NCBI GenBank assembly: GCA_013361955.1
Contig: JABFXA010000128.1
Span: 1-64,000 of the forward strand
Length of the DNA stretch: 64,000 nt
Direction: 5' to 3'
Origin: Nocardioidaceae bacterium
Lineage (GTDB): Bacteria; Actinomycetota; Actinomycetes; Propionibacteriales; Nocardioidaceae
Shown: positions 49,111 to 57,656 of the stretch, piece by piece
How positions within the stretch are numbered: position 1 is the first letter of the stretch
Layout: every line of letters starts with the position of its first letter
The notes under the pieces: model-generated
The model's database searches: none
What the model was told of the DNA's origin: nothing
What the model saw: the letters and a program-made list of their open reading frames with translations, nothing else
Translations under genes and position numbers: made by a program

Positions 49111-50169
49111 CTACGGGTCGGCCGACTGCGGGGCGGACTGCCGCTGGGTGTAGCGCCAGCCGACGATGAACAGCGCGCCGAGGACGGCGGGCGTGCCCAG
49201 TGTCACCACCCGGTAGGTGACCAGGGCCGCGACGAGTGCCGCCTCGAGCTCGACACCGCCGACCGCGGTCAGCGCCGCCACGATCGTCGCGTCCATCACG
49301 CCGAGCCCCTGGAACGGGAACAGGGTGAGCGGGAAGGCCACCAGGAAGGCGGCGATCACCTCGACCCACGACAGCTGCGCCTGGGTGATGCCGACGAACC
49401 GGATCGCCAGCAGCAGGATCGCGCCGTCCACCAGGAGCTTGACGACGAGCACCGGCATCGACAGGGCCAGCCCGCGCCGGAACCGGTCGGCGATGTGGCC
49501 CTGGAAGTCGGCGACCGAGGACGCCCACCGCTCGGGGTCGACCGACCGGCGCACCCGGGCGGCGACACCACCGGCGAGCCGGCCGAGGCGGGTCGCGAGC
49601 GGCCGCGACGTGGTCACCAGCATCGCCCCGACGAGGATCGCGATCGCGACCAGGAGGCTCACGCCCGCGGTCACGCTGTAGGCGCCGTCGAACCGCACCG
49701 TGGCCAGCAGCAGGACGCCGAGCAGCGGCGCGACCCACCGAGCGATGTAGAACACCAGGATGTTGCAGGTGCTGCCCGCCGCCGCCTTGTCGAGGTCGAT
49801 GCCCCACGACCGCATCACCATGATCCGGAACACCGTGTCGGAGGTCGGCGGCGCGATCATCGACATCAGCGTCGAGCCCTGGTCGCAGCCGGTGGCGCGG
49901 AACACCGAGAGCCCGTCGATGAAGAACACGAGCGGCATCGCGTTCAGGACCTGACGGAGGATCACCATCGCGACCAGCACCACGAGCTGCCAGGCGTGCA
50001 GGTGCGAGATGCCGCCCCGTACGGCGTCCCAGTCGATGGCGCCGACCAGGTCGATGATGATCCGCGCGCAGATGATCGACAGCACGAACAGCGCCGCCCG
50101 GCGCAGCCACGTCGCCCGCCGGGACCGCCCCGGCGGGACCTGGGGTACGTCGATGTCGTCGACCTGCAC
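49111..50169 (-). CDS. Flippase-like membrane protein (LPG synthase TM-domain family)
   Basis: About 352 residues from a GTG 11 bases after the arginine deiminase stop; other starts are possible. It has about seven to eight membrane helices and the motifs of the UPF0104/lysylphosphatidylglycerol synthase transmembrane family, for example APPTSDTVFRIMVM and FPFQGLGVMDATIVAAL. Only the membrane domain is present; no synthase domain follows. Such proteins are thought to flip lipids or lipid-linked molecules. Its place after arcA is unusual. Confidence 0.72.
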   Translation of the reverse strand: MQVDDIDVPQVPPGRSRRATWLRRAALFVLSIICARIIIDLVGAIDWDAVRGGISHLHAWQLVVLVAMVILRQVLNAMPLVFFIDGLSVFRATGCDQGSTLMSMIAPPTSDTVFRIMVMRSWGIDLDKAAAGSTCNILVFYIARWVAPLLGVLLLATVRFDGAYSVTAGVSLLVAIAILVGAMLVTTSRPLATRLGRLAGGVAARVRRSVDPERWASSVADFQGHIADRFRRGLALSMPVLVVKLLVDGAILLLAIRFVGITQAQLSWVEVIAAFLVAFPLTLFPFQGLGVMDATIVAALTAVGGVELEAALVAALVTYRVVTLGTPAVLGALFIVGWRYTQRQSAPQSADP

Positions 50170-50180
50170 GGGTCGCGGCT

Positions 50181-51437
50181 TCAGACGTCGATCGGGTCGC
50201 GGGAGATCGGGCAGGTCATGCAGTGTCCACCGCCGCGGCCACGGCCGAGCTCCGCGCCCACGATGGTGATCACCTCGACGCCGGCCTTGCGGAGCAGCGT
50301 GTTGGTGAGCGTGTTGCGGTCGTAGGTGAACACCACGCCGGGTTCGAGGGCGACCGCGTTGTTGCCGCTGTCCCATTGCTGCCGCTCGGACTGGTACACG
50401 TCGCCACCCGTCTCGATCACCCGCAGCGACCCGAGGCCGAGCGCCTTGGCGACCACGTCGACGAACGGCGTCGACCCTTCGTCGACCACGTCGAAGCCGA
50501 GCGCCGCGTCCGCGGGCAGCAGCGTGAAGGTGTGCACGGAGTCCATGATCGTCGGGTAGACGGTGACGATGTCGCGGTCGGCGAAGGTGAACACCGTGTC
50601 CAGGTGCATCGCGGCGCGCAGCCGGGGCATGCCGGCGACGACCACCCGCTGCGCGGCGCCCTGCGCGAACAGGGTGGCGGCGACCTGGGTGATCGCCTGG
50701 CGCGAGGTGCGCTCGCTCATCCCCATCAGCACCACGCCGTTGCCGACCGGCATGACGTCGCCGCCCTCGAACGACGCCTGGGCCCACTCCTTCTCGGGAT
50801 CGCCCCACCACACGGTCGAGCCGACGTAGTCGGGGTGGAAGGAGTAGATCGCCTTGTAGATCAGGGTCTCGTCCTTGCGGGCCGGCCAGTACAACGGGTT
50901 CATGGTGAGCCCGCCGTACAGCCAGCACGTGGTGTCGCGGGTGTAGAGCGTGTTCGGCAGCGGCGGCATCAGGTACTCCCGCACGCCGGTCGACTCGCGA
51001 GCCAGGCCGAGGTAGCCGGAGCGGTAGTCCTCCGGCAGGTCGTGGGTGGCCACCCCACCGATCACGAACTCCGCCAGCTGGCGCGACGACAGCGACTCCA
51101 GGTACGCACGCGTGCTGTCGACCAGCCCGAGCCCCACCTGGTTCGCGGTGATCTTGCGGTCCAGCAGCCAGTCGCGGGCCCCGTCGACCTCGAGCGTCTG
51201 CGCCAGCAGGTCGTGCAGCTCCACGACCTCGACCCCGCGCGTGGTCATCTTGTTCACGAAGTCCGCGTGGTCGCGCTGGGCGTTCTCGACCCACATCACG
51301 TCGTCGAACAACAGGTCGTCGTTGTTGCTGGGCGTGAGCCGCCGGTGCGCGAGACCCGGCCGGCACACCAGCACCTTCCGCAGCCGGCCGACCTCCGAGT
51401 GCACGCCGTACGACGGGCTCGTGGTGGCTTCGCTCAT
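50181..51437 (-). CDS. arcA: Arginine deiminase
   Basis: A 418-residue arginine deiminase that hydrolyses arginine to citrulline and ammonia. Catalytic motifs are complete: the FEGGDVMP segment (Glu/Asp), [11 protein letters not shown] (His) and the nucleophilic Cys406 in [30 protein letters not shown] is a further family mark. It starts 18 bases after the antiporter gene. No ornithine carbamoyltransferase or carbamate kinase lies nearby, so the route beyond citrulline must be encoded elsewhere, or the pair serves acid resistance. Confidence 0.94.
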   Translation of the reverse strand: MSEATTSPSYGVHSEVGRLRKVLVCRPGLAHRRLTPSNNDDLLFDDVMWVENAQRDHADFVNKMTTRGVEVVELHDLLAQTLEVDGARDWLLDRKITANQVGLGLVDSTRAYLESLSSRQLAEFVIGGVATHDLPEDYRSGYLGLARESTGVREYLMPPLPNTLYTRDTTCWLYGGLTMNPLYWPARKDETLIYKAIYSFHPDYVGSTVWWGDPEKEWAQASFEGGDVMPVGNGVVLMGMSERTSRQAITQVAATLFAQGAAQRVVVAGMPRLRAAMHLDTVFTFADRDIVTVYPTIMDSVHTFTLLPADAALGFDVVDEGSTPFVDVVAKALGLGSLRVIETGGDVYQSERQQWDSGNNAVALEPGVVFTYDRNTLTNTLLRKAGVEVITIVGAELGRGRGGGHCMTCPISRDPIDV

Positions 51438-51455
51438 GTCCGTCCTTCCTTCCTG

Positions 51456-52910
51456 CTAGAGGCCGATCCGTCCGGTCCACAGCCCGACTGAGCCGACCAC
51501 GGTGCCGGCGAGGATCAGCACGAAGAGCCCGAGCTCGGCGGGGGTGAACATCCGCCTGCCCTGCTCGCTGCGTGCCTTGATGTAGAGCAGCGCGGCCGGC
51601 CCGAGGATCACCGTCATCAGCAGCACGAACTTCAGGCCCGCGGCGTCGAAGAGGAAGATCGTGTACGCCGTGGCCGCGCCCGCGACGATCGTCTCCCGGC
51701 GCCGGACCCCCGCGGCCACGCCGTCGTAGGTCTCGCCGGTCAGCCCGAGCTTCAGCGCGTACGCCGCCGCGAGCAGGTACGGCAGGATCGCCAGGCTCGT
51801 GGAGAGGTCGAGCATGAAGTTCAGCGCGTCGTTGACGAACAGCGTCAGCGCGAGCAGCGCCTGCACGCCGAGCGAGGTGACCACGAGCGCGGTGATCGGC
51901 GTGCCGGCCGCGTTCTCCTGCCCGAGGAACCGCGGGAAGTCGTCCTGTCGCGCCGGGATGAACATCACCTCGGCCGCCATCAGCGTCCACGCGAGGTAGG
52001 CGCCGAGCACCGACACGATCACCGCGACGCTGATGAACACCTCGCCCCAGTCACCCACGACCGACTCGAAGACACCGATCATCGACGGCTGCCGGGTCTT
52101 CGCGAGCTCGGGCTGCGGGAGCACCGAGTAGCTCGACAGGGTCACCAGCGAGAAGATCGACAGCACGCTGAGGAAGCCGAGCACCGTGGCCCTGCCGACG
52201 TCCTCGCGTCGCCGGGCGTAGCGGGAGTAGACGCTCGCGCCCTCGATGCCGATGAACACGAACGTCGTGATCAGCATCGTGTTGCGGACCTGCTCGTTGA
52301 GGTTGCCGAGGTCGCCGTACGTGCCCGCGGTCCAGTTGTCGCCGAACACGCCGGCGTCGAAGTTCACGAACAGCACGACGATGAACACCAGGATCGGGAC
52401 GATCTTGAACACCGTCACGATCCGGTTCACGACCGCCGCGTCGCGTACGCCGCGCGCGACGAGGTAGTGGAACAGCCACACGCCGGCGGTCGAGACCGCC
52501 ACCGCGAGCACCGTGTCGCCGTCGCCGAAGCCCTCGAAGAAGGTGCCGACGGTGGCACTCATGAACACCCAGTAGAACGTGTTGCCGGCAACCGCACTGG
52601 CCCAGAACCCGATCGCCGAGTTGAAGCCGGCGTAGTCGCCGAACCCGGCCTTCGCGTAGATGAACACACCGGAGTCCAGGGCGGGCTTGCGGATCGCCAG
52701 GTTCTGGAACACGAACGCCAGCATCAGCATCCCGGTGCCGGCGACCGCCCACGCGATCAGCGACCCGAGGATTCCGGTGGCGACGCCGAACCGTGCGGGG
52801 AGCGAGAAGACGCCGGCGCCGACCATGCTGCCGACCACCATGCCGGCCAGCGTGGGAAGGCTCATCTTCGCGACGGTGCCGCTCGGAGCCGCCTCGGTCT
52901 CTGTGGTCAT
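51456..52910 (-). CDS. arcD: Arginine/ornithine antiporter-type amino acid permease
   Basis: A 484-residue APC-superfamily transporter with about 12 helices. The N-terminal LAGMVVGSMVGAGVFSLPARFG matches the unwound-helix substrate site of basic amino acid antiporters, and FVFIGIEGASVYSRYARRREDVGRAT is typical of the ArcD/YdgI group. Located directly before arcA, it probably swaps arginine for ornithine or citrulline. I start at MTTETEAAP, which has a GGGAG site five to eight bases upstream; that site lies in a stable stem (see the leader entry). Confidence 0.87.
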   Translation of the reverse strand: MTTETEAAPSGTVAKMSLPTLAGMVVGSMVGAGVFSLPARFGVATGILGSLIAWAVAGTGMLMLAFVFQNLAIRKPALDSGVFIYAKAGFGDYAGFNSAIGFWASAVAGNTFYWVFMSATVGTFFEGFGDGDTVLAVAVSTAGVWLFHYLVARGVRDAAVVNRIVTVFKIVPILVFIVVLFVNFDAGVFGDNWTAGTYGDLGNLNEQVRNTMLITTFVFIGIEGASVYSRYARRREDVGRATVLGFLSVLSIFSLVTLSSYSVLPQPELAKTRQPSMIGVFESVVGDWGEVFISVAVIVSVLGAYLAWTLMAAEVMFIPARQDDFPRFLGQENAAGTPITALVVTSLGVQALLALTLFVNDALNFMLDLSTSLAILPYLLAAAYALKLGLTGETYDGVAAGVRRRETIVAGAATAYTIFLFDAAGLKFVLLMTVILGPAALLYIKARSEQGRRMFTPAELGLFVLILAGTVVGSVGLWTGRIGL

Positions 52911-52959
52911 GACGTCACTCCCACGTCCAGGGAAGCCCCGCTCCAGACCGGTGGGAGTG
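52911..52959 (-). promoter_or_regulatory. arcD leader hairpin that can hide the ribosome-binding site
   Basis: On the arcD transcript CACUCCCAC (52959-52951) pairs perfectly with GUGGGAGUG (52924-52916), nine base pairs around a 26-base loop. The second arm contains the GGGAG ribosome-binding site and ends five bases before the AUG. Pairing would block ribosome entry. The same inverted repeat in DNA could instead be a regulator site. Confidence 0.5.
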
Positions 52960-53057
52960 GAGCCGAGACCACCCTCCACCTCAGTCCCACGCTAGCGCCC
53001 AGACGCCGGTTGCGACACCGGCAAATCCCGATTTTCGGCGAGCCGGGCCAGCGGGGC

Positions 53058-53723
53058 TCAGGGCTCGATCAGGCCGGACCGGATCGCGTAGCGGGTGAGC
53101 TCGGTGCGGTCGCGCATGCCGAGCTTGCCGAGGATGTTCGCCCGGTGCCGCTCCACCGTCTTGATGCTGATCACCAGCGCATCCGCGATCTCCCGCGACG
53201 AGTGCCCCTCGGCGATCAGCTTGACCACCTCGTCCTCGCGGCTGGTGAGCACGGTGCGGGGCAGGTCCTCGCCGCGCGCGAGCCGGTCGAGGTAGCTGCG
53301 CACCAGGGTGCTCTCCACACCGGCGTACTGGAACGCCTTCCCGGCGGCCGCGGCGTGGCAGGCGTCGACGAGGTCCTGGTCGACGACCGACTTCAGCACG
53401 TAGCCGCTGGCGCCGGCCTTGAGCGCCTCGAAGAAGTACTGCTCGTTGTCGTAGATCGACAGCATCAGCATGGTCGGGTGCGGGGGGCGCCGGCTGATCT
53501 CGCGGGCCGCCTGCAGCCCGGTCATCCGGGGCATCGCGACGTCCATCACGATCAGGTCCACCTCGGCGCTGCGGGCGAGCTGGACGGCCTCGGCGCCGTC
53601 ACCCGCCTCGGCGACCACGCGGAGCCCGGGGCTCCCGTCGAGGATCAGCCGTACGCCGCGACGCACCAGCGCGTGGTCGTCGACGAGCAGCACCCGGAGG
53701 TCCTCGGAGGCGGTCGAGGTCAC
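53058..53723 (-). CDS. NarL/FixJ-type response regulator
   Basis: A 221-residue two-component response regulator. The receiver domain (1-125) has the acidic pair in LLVDDHALVRRG, the phosphorylation Asp in VDLIVMDVAMPRMTGL, and Lys in GYVLKSVVD. The C-terminal LuxR-type helix-turn-helix reads LTSREDEVVKLIAEGHSSREIADAL and SIKTVERHRANILGKLGM. The GTG start overlaps the histidine kinase stop. It is the partner of that kinase. Target genes unknown; the arcD/arcA operon is the next transcription unit on the same strand, starting 147 bases on. Confidence 0.92.
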   Translation of the reverse strand: MTSTASEDLRVLLVDDHALVRRGVRLILDGSPGLRVVAEAGDGAEAVQLARSAEVDLIVMDVAMPRMTGLQAAREISRRPPHPTMLMLSIYDNEQYFFEALKAGASGYVLKSVVDQDLVDACHAAAAGKAFQYAGVESTLVRSYLDRLARGEDLPRTVLTSREDEVVKLIAEGHSSREIADALVISIKTVERHRANILGKLGMRDRTELTRYAIRSGLIEP

Positions 53724-54691
53724 GACAGCCCGCGCCTCGGCAGCGACAGGGTCACCTCGGTGCCGGGGTCCGCGGCGCGCACGGTCAGCGTGGCCCCGAC
53801 CGCGCGGGCGCGCTCGCGCATCCCGCGCAGACCCTCGCGTTCCCTGCCCGCGGACAGGCCGAGGCCGTCGTCGCGCACCACGAGCCGGACCCCGTCGGAA
53901 CCGGCGCCGACGTGCAGCGCGATGTGCTCGGCGGACGAGTGCCGCGCGGCGTTGGTCAACGCCTCCTGGGCCACCCGGAAGACCACCAGCTCGTGCTCCT
54001 CGGGCAGCGGTGGCAGCCGTCCGATGGACCGGGCGATCGGCACGTCGGCCCGCGCGCCGACCTCGTTGGCCATCGCGCCCAGGGCCGCCGCCAGGCCGAG
54101 GTCCTCCAGGACGCCGGGCCGCAGACCGTGCGCGACCCGGCGTACCTCCTCCAGCCCGAGGCGGGTGTTGTCACGAGCCAGCAGCAGCTCGTCGACCGCG
54201 CCGGGTCCGGCGTCGTCGAGCGCGCGCTTGATGCTGAGCAGCACCACGGTCAGCCGCTGGCCGACCTCGTCGTGGAGCTCGCGGGCGACCCGGCGACGTT
54301 CGTCCTCCTGCGCCTGCAGCGCGCGGGAGGCGCTGCTGGCCCGCTCGTCCTCGATCCGCTCGAGCATCGCGTTGAAGCTGCGCGCCACGGTGGCGGTGAC
54401 CCCGCCGTGGGGCTCGGGAAGGCGTTCGCTCAGCTCGTACCCGTCGAGCCTGTCGAGCTGTGCGGCCATCCGGTCCAGCGGCACCAGGACGGTGCGCAGC
54501 AGCAGCGCGTTGGCGAGCAGCAGCACCACCAGGCCGACCGCGAGGACGAGCACCTCACGCCCGGTCACCTTCGCGGAGACCGTGGCGGGCGAGACCACCA
54601 GCACCAGCGCCGCGGTGCCGAACACCGCCGCGTTGATCAGGCAGACCCGTCCGTACAACGACGTCCGGCTGCGCACCGCCGTCACCCGCAT
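53720..54691 (-). CDS. Membrane sensor histidine kinase (HisKA_3)
   Basis: A 323-residue NarX/DesK-type kinase. Two membrane helices (about 15-35 and 45-66) enclose a very short outside loop; a HAMP-like linker (about 65-120) follows. The phosphoacceptor His is in RRVARELHDEVGQRL, and the ATPase domain ends with VFRVAQEALTNAARHSSA, VRDDGLG and GLRGMRERARAVG. The start ATG (MRVTAVRSRTS) is chosen because an upstream frame lacks protein-like features. With so little outside sequence, it likely senses membrane state or an inside signal. Confidence 0.9.
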   Translation of the reverse strand: MRVTAVRSRTSLYGRVCLINAAVFGTAALVLVVSPATVSAKVTGREVLVLAVGLVVLLLANALLLRTVLVPLDRMAAQLDRLDGYELSERLPEPHGGVTATVARSFNAMLERIEDERASSASRALQAQEDERRRVARELHDEVGQRLTVVLLSIKRALDDAGPGAVDELLLARDNTRLGLEEVRRVAHGLRPGVLEDLGLAAALGAMANEVGARADVPIARSIGRLPPLPEEHELVVFRVAQEALTNAARHSSAEHIALHVGAGSDGVRLVVRDDGLGLSAGREREGLRGMRERARAVGATLTVRAADPGTEVTLSLPRRGLS

Positions 54692-54750
54692 GTCGGCCTC
54701 CCGTGTGTGTGACTGGATTGTCCACCCGGGACGGGCCGACCGGCCGGTCG

Positions 54751-55068
54751 CTACGGGCCCACCGCGGCGCCGGCGCCGCTGCGCACCGCCCGAGCGGCCT
54801 GCTCCGCCTCGACGAGGCCCTCGAAGGTCTCCGAGGAGGTGGCGATCCGGTGGCCCATCCGCCAGGCCCGCCAGCGCCAGGTCTCCCCGATGTCCTCGTA
54901 GACCTCGTAGCGCGCGTCCGCCGCGGACTCGCGGAACTCGGTCGCGGCCTGGTGCGCCTCCTCCGTCGAGTCGCACGGCCCGCCCGACCACGCGATCACG
55001 GTGTCCGAGTCGTCGTGCAGCCACCAGGCGCACCGGCCGTTCTGGTCTTCGCCCACTCGCAGGTACAT
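54751..55068 (-). CDS. Small YegP-like (DUF1508-type) two-repeat protein
   Basis: A 105-residue protein with an AAGGA site before its ATG. Two halves share a pattern: CAWWLHDDSDTVIAWSGGP... with a helix EEAHQAATEFRESA, and TWRWRAWRMGHRIATSSETF with a helix LVEAEQAARAVRSG. Each resembles the W-x-(W/F)-R...G..IA.S.E.F...A...A...VR unit of YegP/DUF1508 domains, which often come in tandem. The match is by eye and the function of that family is unknown. Bases 55069-55242 upstream hold its promoter region and no other gene I can see. Confidence 0.6.
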   Translation of the reverse strand: MYLRVGEDQNGRCAWWLHDDSDTVIAWSGGPCDSTEEAHQAATEFRESAADARYEVYEDIGETWRWRAWRMGHRIATSSETFEGLVEAEQAARAVRSGAGAAVGP

Positions 55069-55242
55069 CGCTGCTCGTCCTTTTCGCCGTCGCCCCGCAC
55101 GCCCGGGGAGCGTGCTGGTCGGCCGGCGCCGCGACGGGTCCGACACCCAATCAGGGACCCTGCGCAACGCCGAGGCGCCGGCCGTTCCCACATGCTCCGG
55201 GTTGCCGGTGATGCCGGGAATGGGGTCGAGCACCCATCTCCG

Positions 55243-55639
55243 CGGTGTTGTCGGCGCTCGCTCCGCGCGCGTGCCCGCCGCCCGGAAGATCCTGTCTTCC
55301 CTCGTCCCAGAACACCCCTCCTCCGCTTCGCTCCCCCGGAGCACCCTGCTCCTCAGTCCAGACAGGATCGCGGCGGTGTTGTCGGCGCTCGCTCCGCTCG
55401 CGCGTGCCCGCCGCCCGGAAGATCCTGTCTTCCCACGTCCCAGAACACCCCTACACCGCTTCGCTCCCCCGGAGCACCCTGCTCCTCAGTCCAGACCGGA
55501 TCGCGGCGGTGTTGTCGGCGCTCGCTCCGCTCGCGCGTGCCCGCCGCCCGGAAGATCCTGTCTTCCCACGTCGCAGAACACCCCTCCTCCGCTTCGCTCC
55601 CCCGGAGCACCCTGCTCCTCAGTCCAGACAGGATCGCGG
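55243..55639. repeat. Three-unit tandem repeat (131/133/133 bases) with hairpins
   Basis: Units start CGGTGTTGTCGGCGCTCGCTCC at 55243, 55374 and 55507 (motif split here: CGGTGTTGTCGG then CGCTCGCTCC). Each holds two hairpins, GGAAGA-TCCTG-TCTTCC and GGAGCA-CCC-TGCTCC, plus a longer inverted pair AGATCCTGTCT/AGACAGGATC. Unit 1 lacks two bases near its start. The array fills the 673-base gap between the YegP-like and PAS kinase genes. All six frames are open in places but with no start signals and repeated, biased peptides, so I consider it non-coding. Confidence 0.8.
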
Positions 55640-55676
55640 CGGACGCTTGGGCTGACTCCCTGCCCGGCCCACGTCG

Positions 55677-55722
55677 TGGTCTCGAGGCTCGCGGAGGCCC
55701 GCTAGGGCGAGCCTCGAAACCA
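55677..55722. repeat. Dispersed REP-like element, copy 4 (palindromic)
   Basis: TGGTCTCGAGGCTCGC (55677-55692) and GCGAGCCTCGAAACCA (55707-55722) form a 16-base inverted repeat with one mismatch around a 14-base loop. It lies 20 bases past the stop codon of the PAS kinase gene and could be its terminator. Confidence 0.65.
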
Positions 55723-55741
55723 GGACCGGACGCGCCACCCG

Positions 55742-57163
55742 TCAGGTGCGGGGCAGCCAGAGCTCGACCGTGGTCCCGCTCGGTCCGGACGAGCGGGCCG
55801 AGAACGTGCCGCCGGCCAGGGTCGCCCGGTCGTGCATGGTGCGCAGGCCCCGATGGCCCGGCGCTGTGAACTGCCGGGTCCCGAGCCCGATGCCGTCGTC
55901 GACCACGCGGATCTGCAGCCCGCCGTCGCAGCCGTCGACCGCGATGCGCACGGTGTGCGCGTTCGCGTGCTTGCGGGCGTTGGTCATCGCCTCCTTGGCG
56001 ACCCGGTACGCCACCGCGCGCGTCGACTGTGGAGCGGGCGGCTCGTCGCCGGACTCGACGTACCAGTCGATGTCGGTGGCTGCGAACATCTCCTCCGCGG
56101 CGTGCTCGAGGGCGCCGCCGAGACCGGCCGCCAGGTCCGGCGGCTCCAGGTCGAAGAGCAGCGCCCGGAGCCGGCCGGTGGCGCTGGAGACGGTGGCCTC
56201 GAGCGACTCGACCTCGGCGAGCAGGTCCGGGGCGCGTTCCGCGAGCTTGCGTTTCAGCATCCCGAGCCGCAGGTCGACGGCGGCGAGCACCTGGACGGAG
56301 TCGTCGTGCACGTCGGCGGCGATCCGGCTGCGCTCGGCGTCCTGTGCGTCCACGAGCCGGGTCAGCAGCGCCTGTCGCTCGTCGGACAGCCGGCGGACGG
56401 CGCGCTCCGCGGCCAGCCGCTCGGTGATGTTGCGCTGCTTGGTGGCCAGCGCGAACGGCTCCCCGGTCTCGACGTCCTTGACCACGAAGCTCGAGACCGA
56501 GACGGGTACCTCGGCGCCGGACCGCGCGCGCAGCGTCGACTCGCCCTCCCAGTGACCCCAGGACAGCACGGCGGGCTGCTCGACCCGCTCCGCCTGGGCG
56601 AGCCCCTCCGGCGTCAGGTACGCCGCCATCGTGGTCCCGGCGACGTCCTCGTCGGCGGCCCTCCCGACCATCCGCCGTCCTGCGGGGTTCAGGTACCGGA
56701 TCCGGCCCTCGAGGTCCGAGATCGCGATGAAGTCCGGCGACGCCTCGACCAGCGCCTGGAACTGCTTGAGGTCCGCGCTCACCGTGCGCAGCGCGGCGCG
56801 CACCGAGCGGACCTTGGTGACGTCCTCGCCGATCCAGCCGGTGCCCAGGTGCTCACCGGTCGCCGGGTGCGTGATCCGGAAGCAGTCGAAGTGCAGCGGG
56901 TGGTGCTCGGTCCCGCGGGCGGTGAGCTCGCCCGACCAGCGGCCGCTGCGTTCCAGGCTGGCGCGGATCGCGGCCACCTGGTCCTCGCCGAGGCGGCCCA
57001 CCAGGAACTCCCACTGGTCCAGGCACGGGTCCACGCCGCTGCCGAGGACGCGGGGGTTGCCGTAGACGAGCCGGTCCTCGCTGTCCCAGATCGCGACGTA
57101 GTCGTCCGACTCGTCGGCCAGTGCCCGGAACAGCTCGACGTCGTGGCCGTCGTACGCCGGCAT
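55742..57163 (-). CDS. Cytoplasmic PAS-domain sensor histidine kinase
   Basis: A 473-residue kinase without membrane helices. Two PAS domains (about 12-120 and 130-255; note YVAIWDSEDRLVYGNPRVLG and FIAISDLEGRIRYLNPAGRRMVG) precede a coiled linker, the HisKA_3 phosphoacceptor in RIAADVHDDSVQVL, and an ATPase domain with VAYRVAKEAMTNARKHANA and VDDGIGLG. It starts at an ATG sharing one base with the stop of the receiver-only gene (TGATG). It probably senses a cytoplasmic signal such as redox state or a small molecule. Confidence 0.9.
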   Translation of the reverse strand: MPAYDGHDVELFRALADESDDYVAIWDSEDRLVYGNPRVLGSGVDPCLDQWEFLVGRLGEDQVAAIRASLERSGRWSGELTARGTEHHPLHFDCFRITHPATGEHLGTGWIGEDVTKVRSVRAALRTVSADLKQFQALVEASPDFIAISDLEGRIRYLNPAGRRMVGRAADEDVAGTTMAAYLTPEGLAQAERVEQPAVLSWGHWEGESTLRARSGAEVPVSVSSFVVKDVETGEPFALATKQRNITERLAAERAVRRLSDERQALLTRLVDAQDAERSRIAADVHDDSVQVLAAVDLRLGMLKRKLAERAPDLLAEVESLEATVSSATGRLRALLFDLEPPDLAAGLGGALEHAAEEMFAATDIDWYVESGDEPPAPQSTRAVAYRVAKEAMTNARKHANAHTVRIAVDGCDGGLQIRVVDDGIGLGTRQFTAPGHRGLRTMHDRATLAGGTFSARSSGPSGTTVELWLPRT

Positions 57164-57540
57164 CAGACCGCCTCCTTGCCCGACGCGTCGGAGAGCAGGT
57201 CCGGGAGGCTGCCCCCGATCCGGCCCTTGACGAGGAACGCCTTGGCGCCGGCCGCCAGCATGTCGCGGGCGACCGCACTGCCCGGGTCCGCGGAGATCGC
57301 CACCACCACCGGCGGGGCGGGCAGGGCGAGCAGCGCACGGGTGACCCCGACGCCGCCGCCCGGCATCCGGACGTCGAGCAGCGCGATGTCCGCGGGGACC
57401 TCACGCGCCCGCTGCAACGCCTCACCACCACTGGCCGCGGTCGCGACCACCACGAACCGCGGATCGCCGTTCACCGCGTCGACCAGGGCCGTGAGCACCA
57501 CGGGGTGGTCGTCCGCGACCAGTACTCGAATGGGCGACAC
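57163..57540 (-). CDS. Stand-alone response regulator receiver protein
   Basis: A 125-residue receiver domain with no output domain. It has the acidic pair in VLVADDHPVVLTAL, the phosphorylation Asp in DIALLDVRMPGGG, and Lys in KAFLVKGRIGG. The GTG start has a very strong GGAGGAGGGGG site. Coupled to the PAS kinase gene, it may act as a phosphate sink or relay between that kinase and the divergent LuxR-type regulator. Confidence 0.87.
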   Translation of the reverse strand: MSPIRVLVADDHPVVLTALVDAVNGDPRFVVVATAASGGEALQRAREVPADIALLDVRMPGGGVGVTRALLALPAPPVVVAISADPGSAVARDMLAAGAKAFLVKGRIGGSLPDLLSDASGKEAV

Positions 57541-57619
57541 GCCCCCTCCTCCTGCACGTACGCTCGGCTGGAGCCAGTGTCGGCGCTCCACCGAGGCCGC
57601 GCATGATCCATGGATACTA

Positions 57620-57652
57620 GAGACGAGCCGGCTTTCATCGTCTCGGGGAGGA
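57620..57652 (+). promoter_or_regulatory. Leader hairpin before the LuxR-type regulator
   Basis: GAGACGA (57620-57626) and TCGTCTC (57638-57644) form a perfect seven-base stem; the GGGGAGGA ribosome-binding site follows at once, then a TTG start. Upstream, ATCCATGGAT (57606-57615) is a perfect palindrome in the divergent region, possibly a regulator site. Confidence 0.4.
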
Positions 57653-57656
57653 CCCG

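Noticed and set aside
52467-55211. Long plus-strand frame over the two-component genes
   Set aside because: Antisense shadow rich in Arg/Ser/Pro; the minus-strand kinase and regulator have all expected motifs.
55243-55639. CRISPR array
   Set aside because: Units are 131-133 bases with no unique spacers between short repeats and no cas genes; it is a plain tandem repeat.
55245-55655. Repeat-encoded proteins in the tandem array
   Set aside because: Frames stay open only because the units are alike and GC-rich; there are no ribosome-binding sites and the unit lengths 131 and 133 are not multiples of three.
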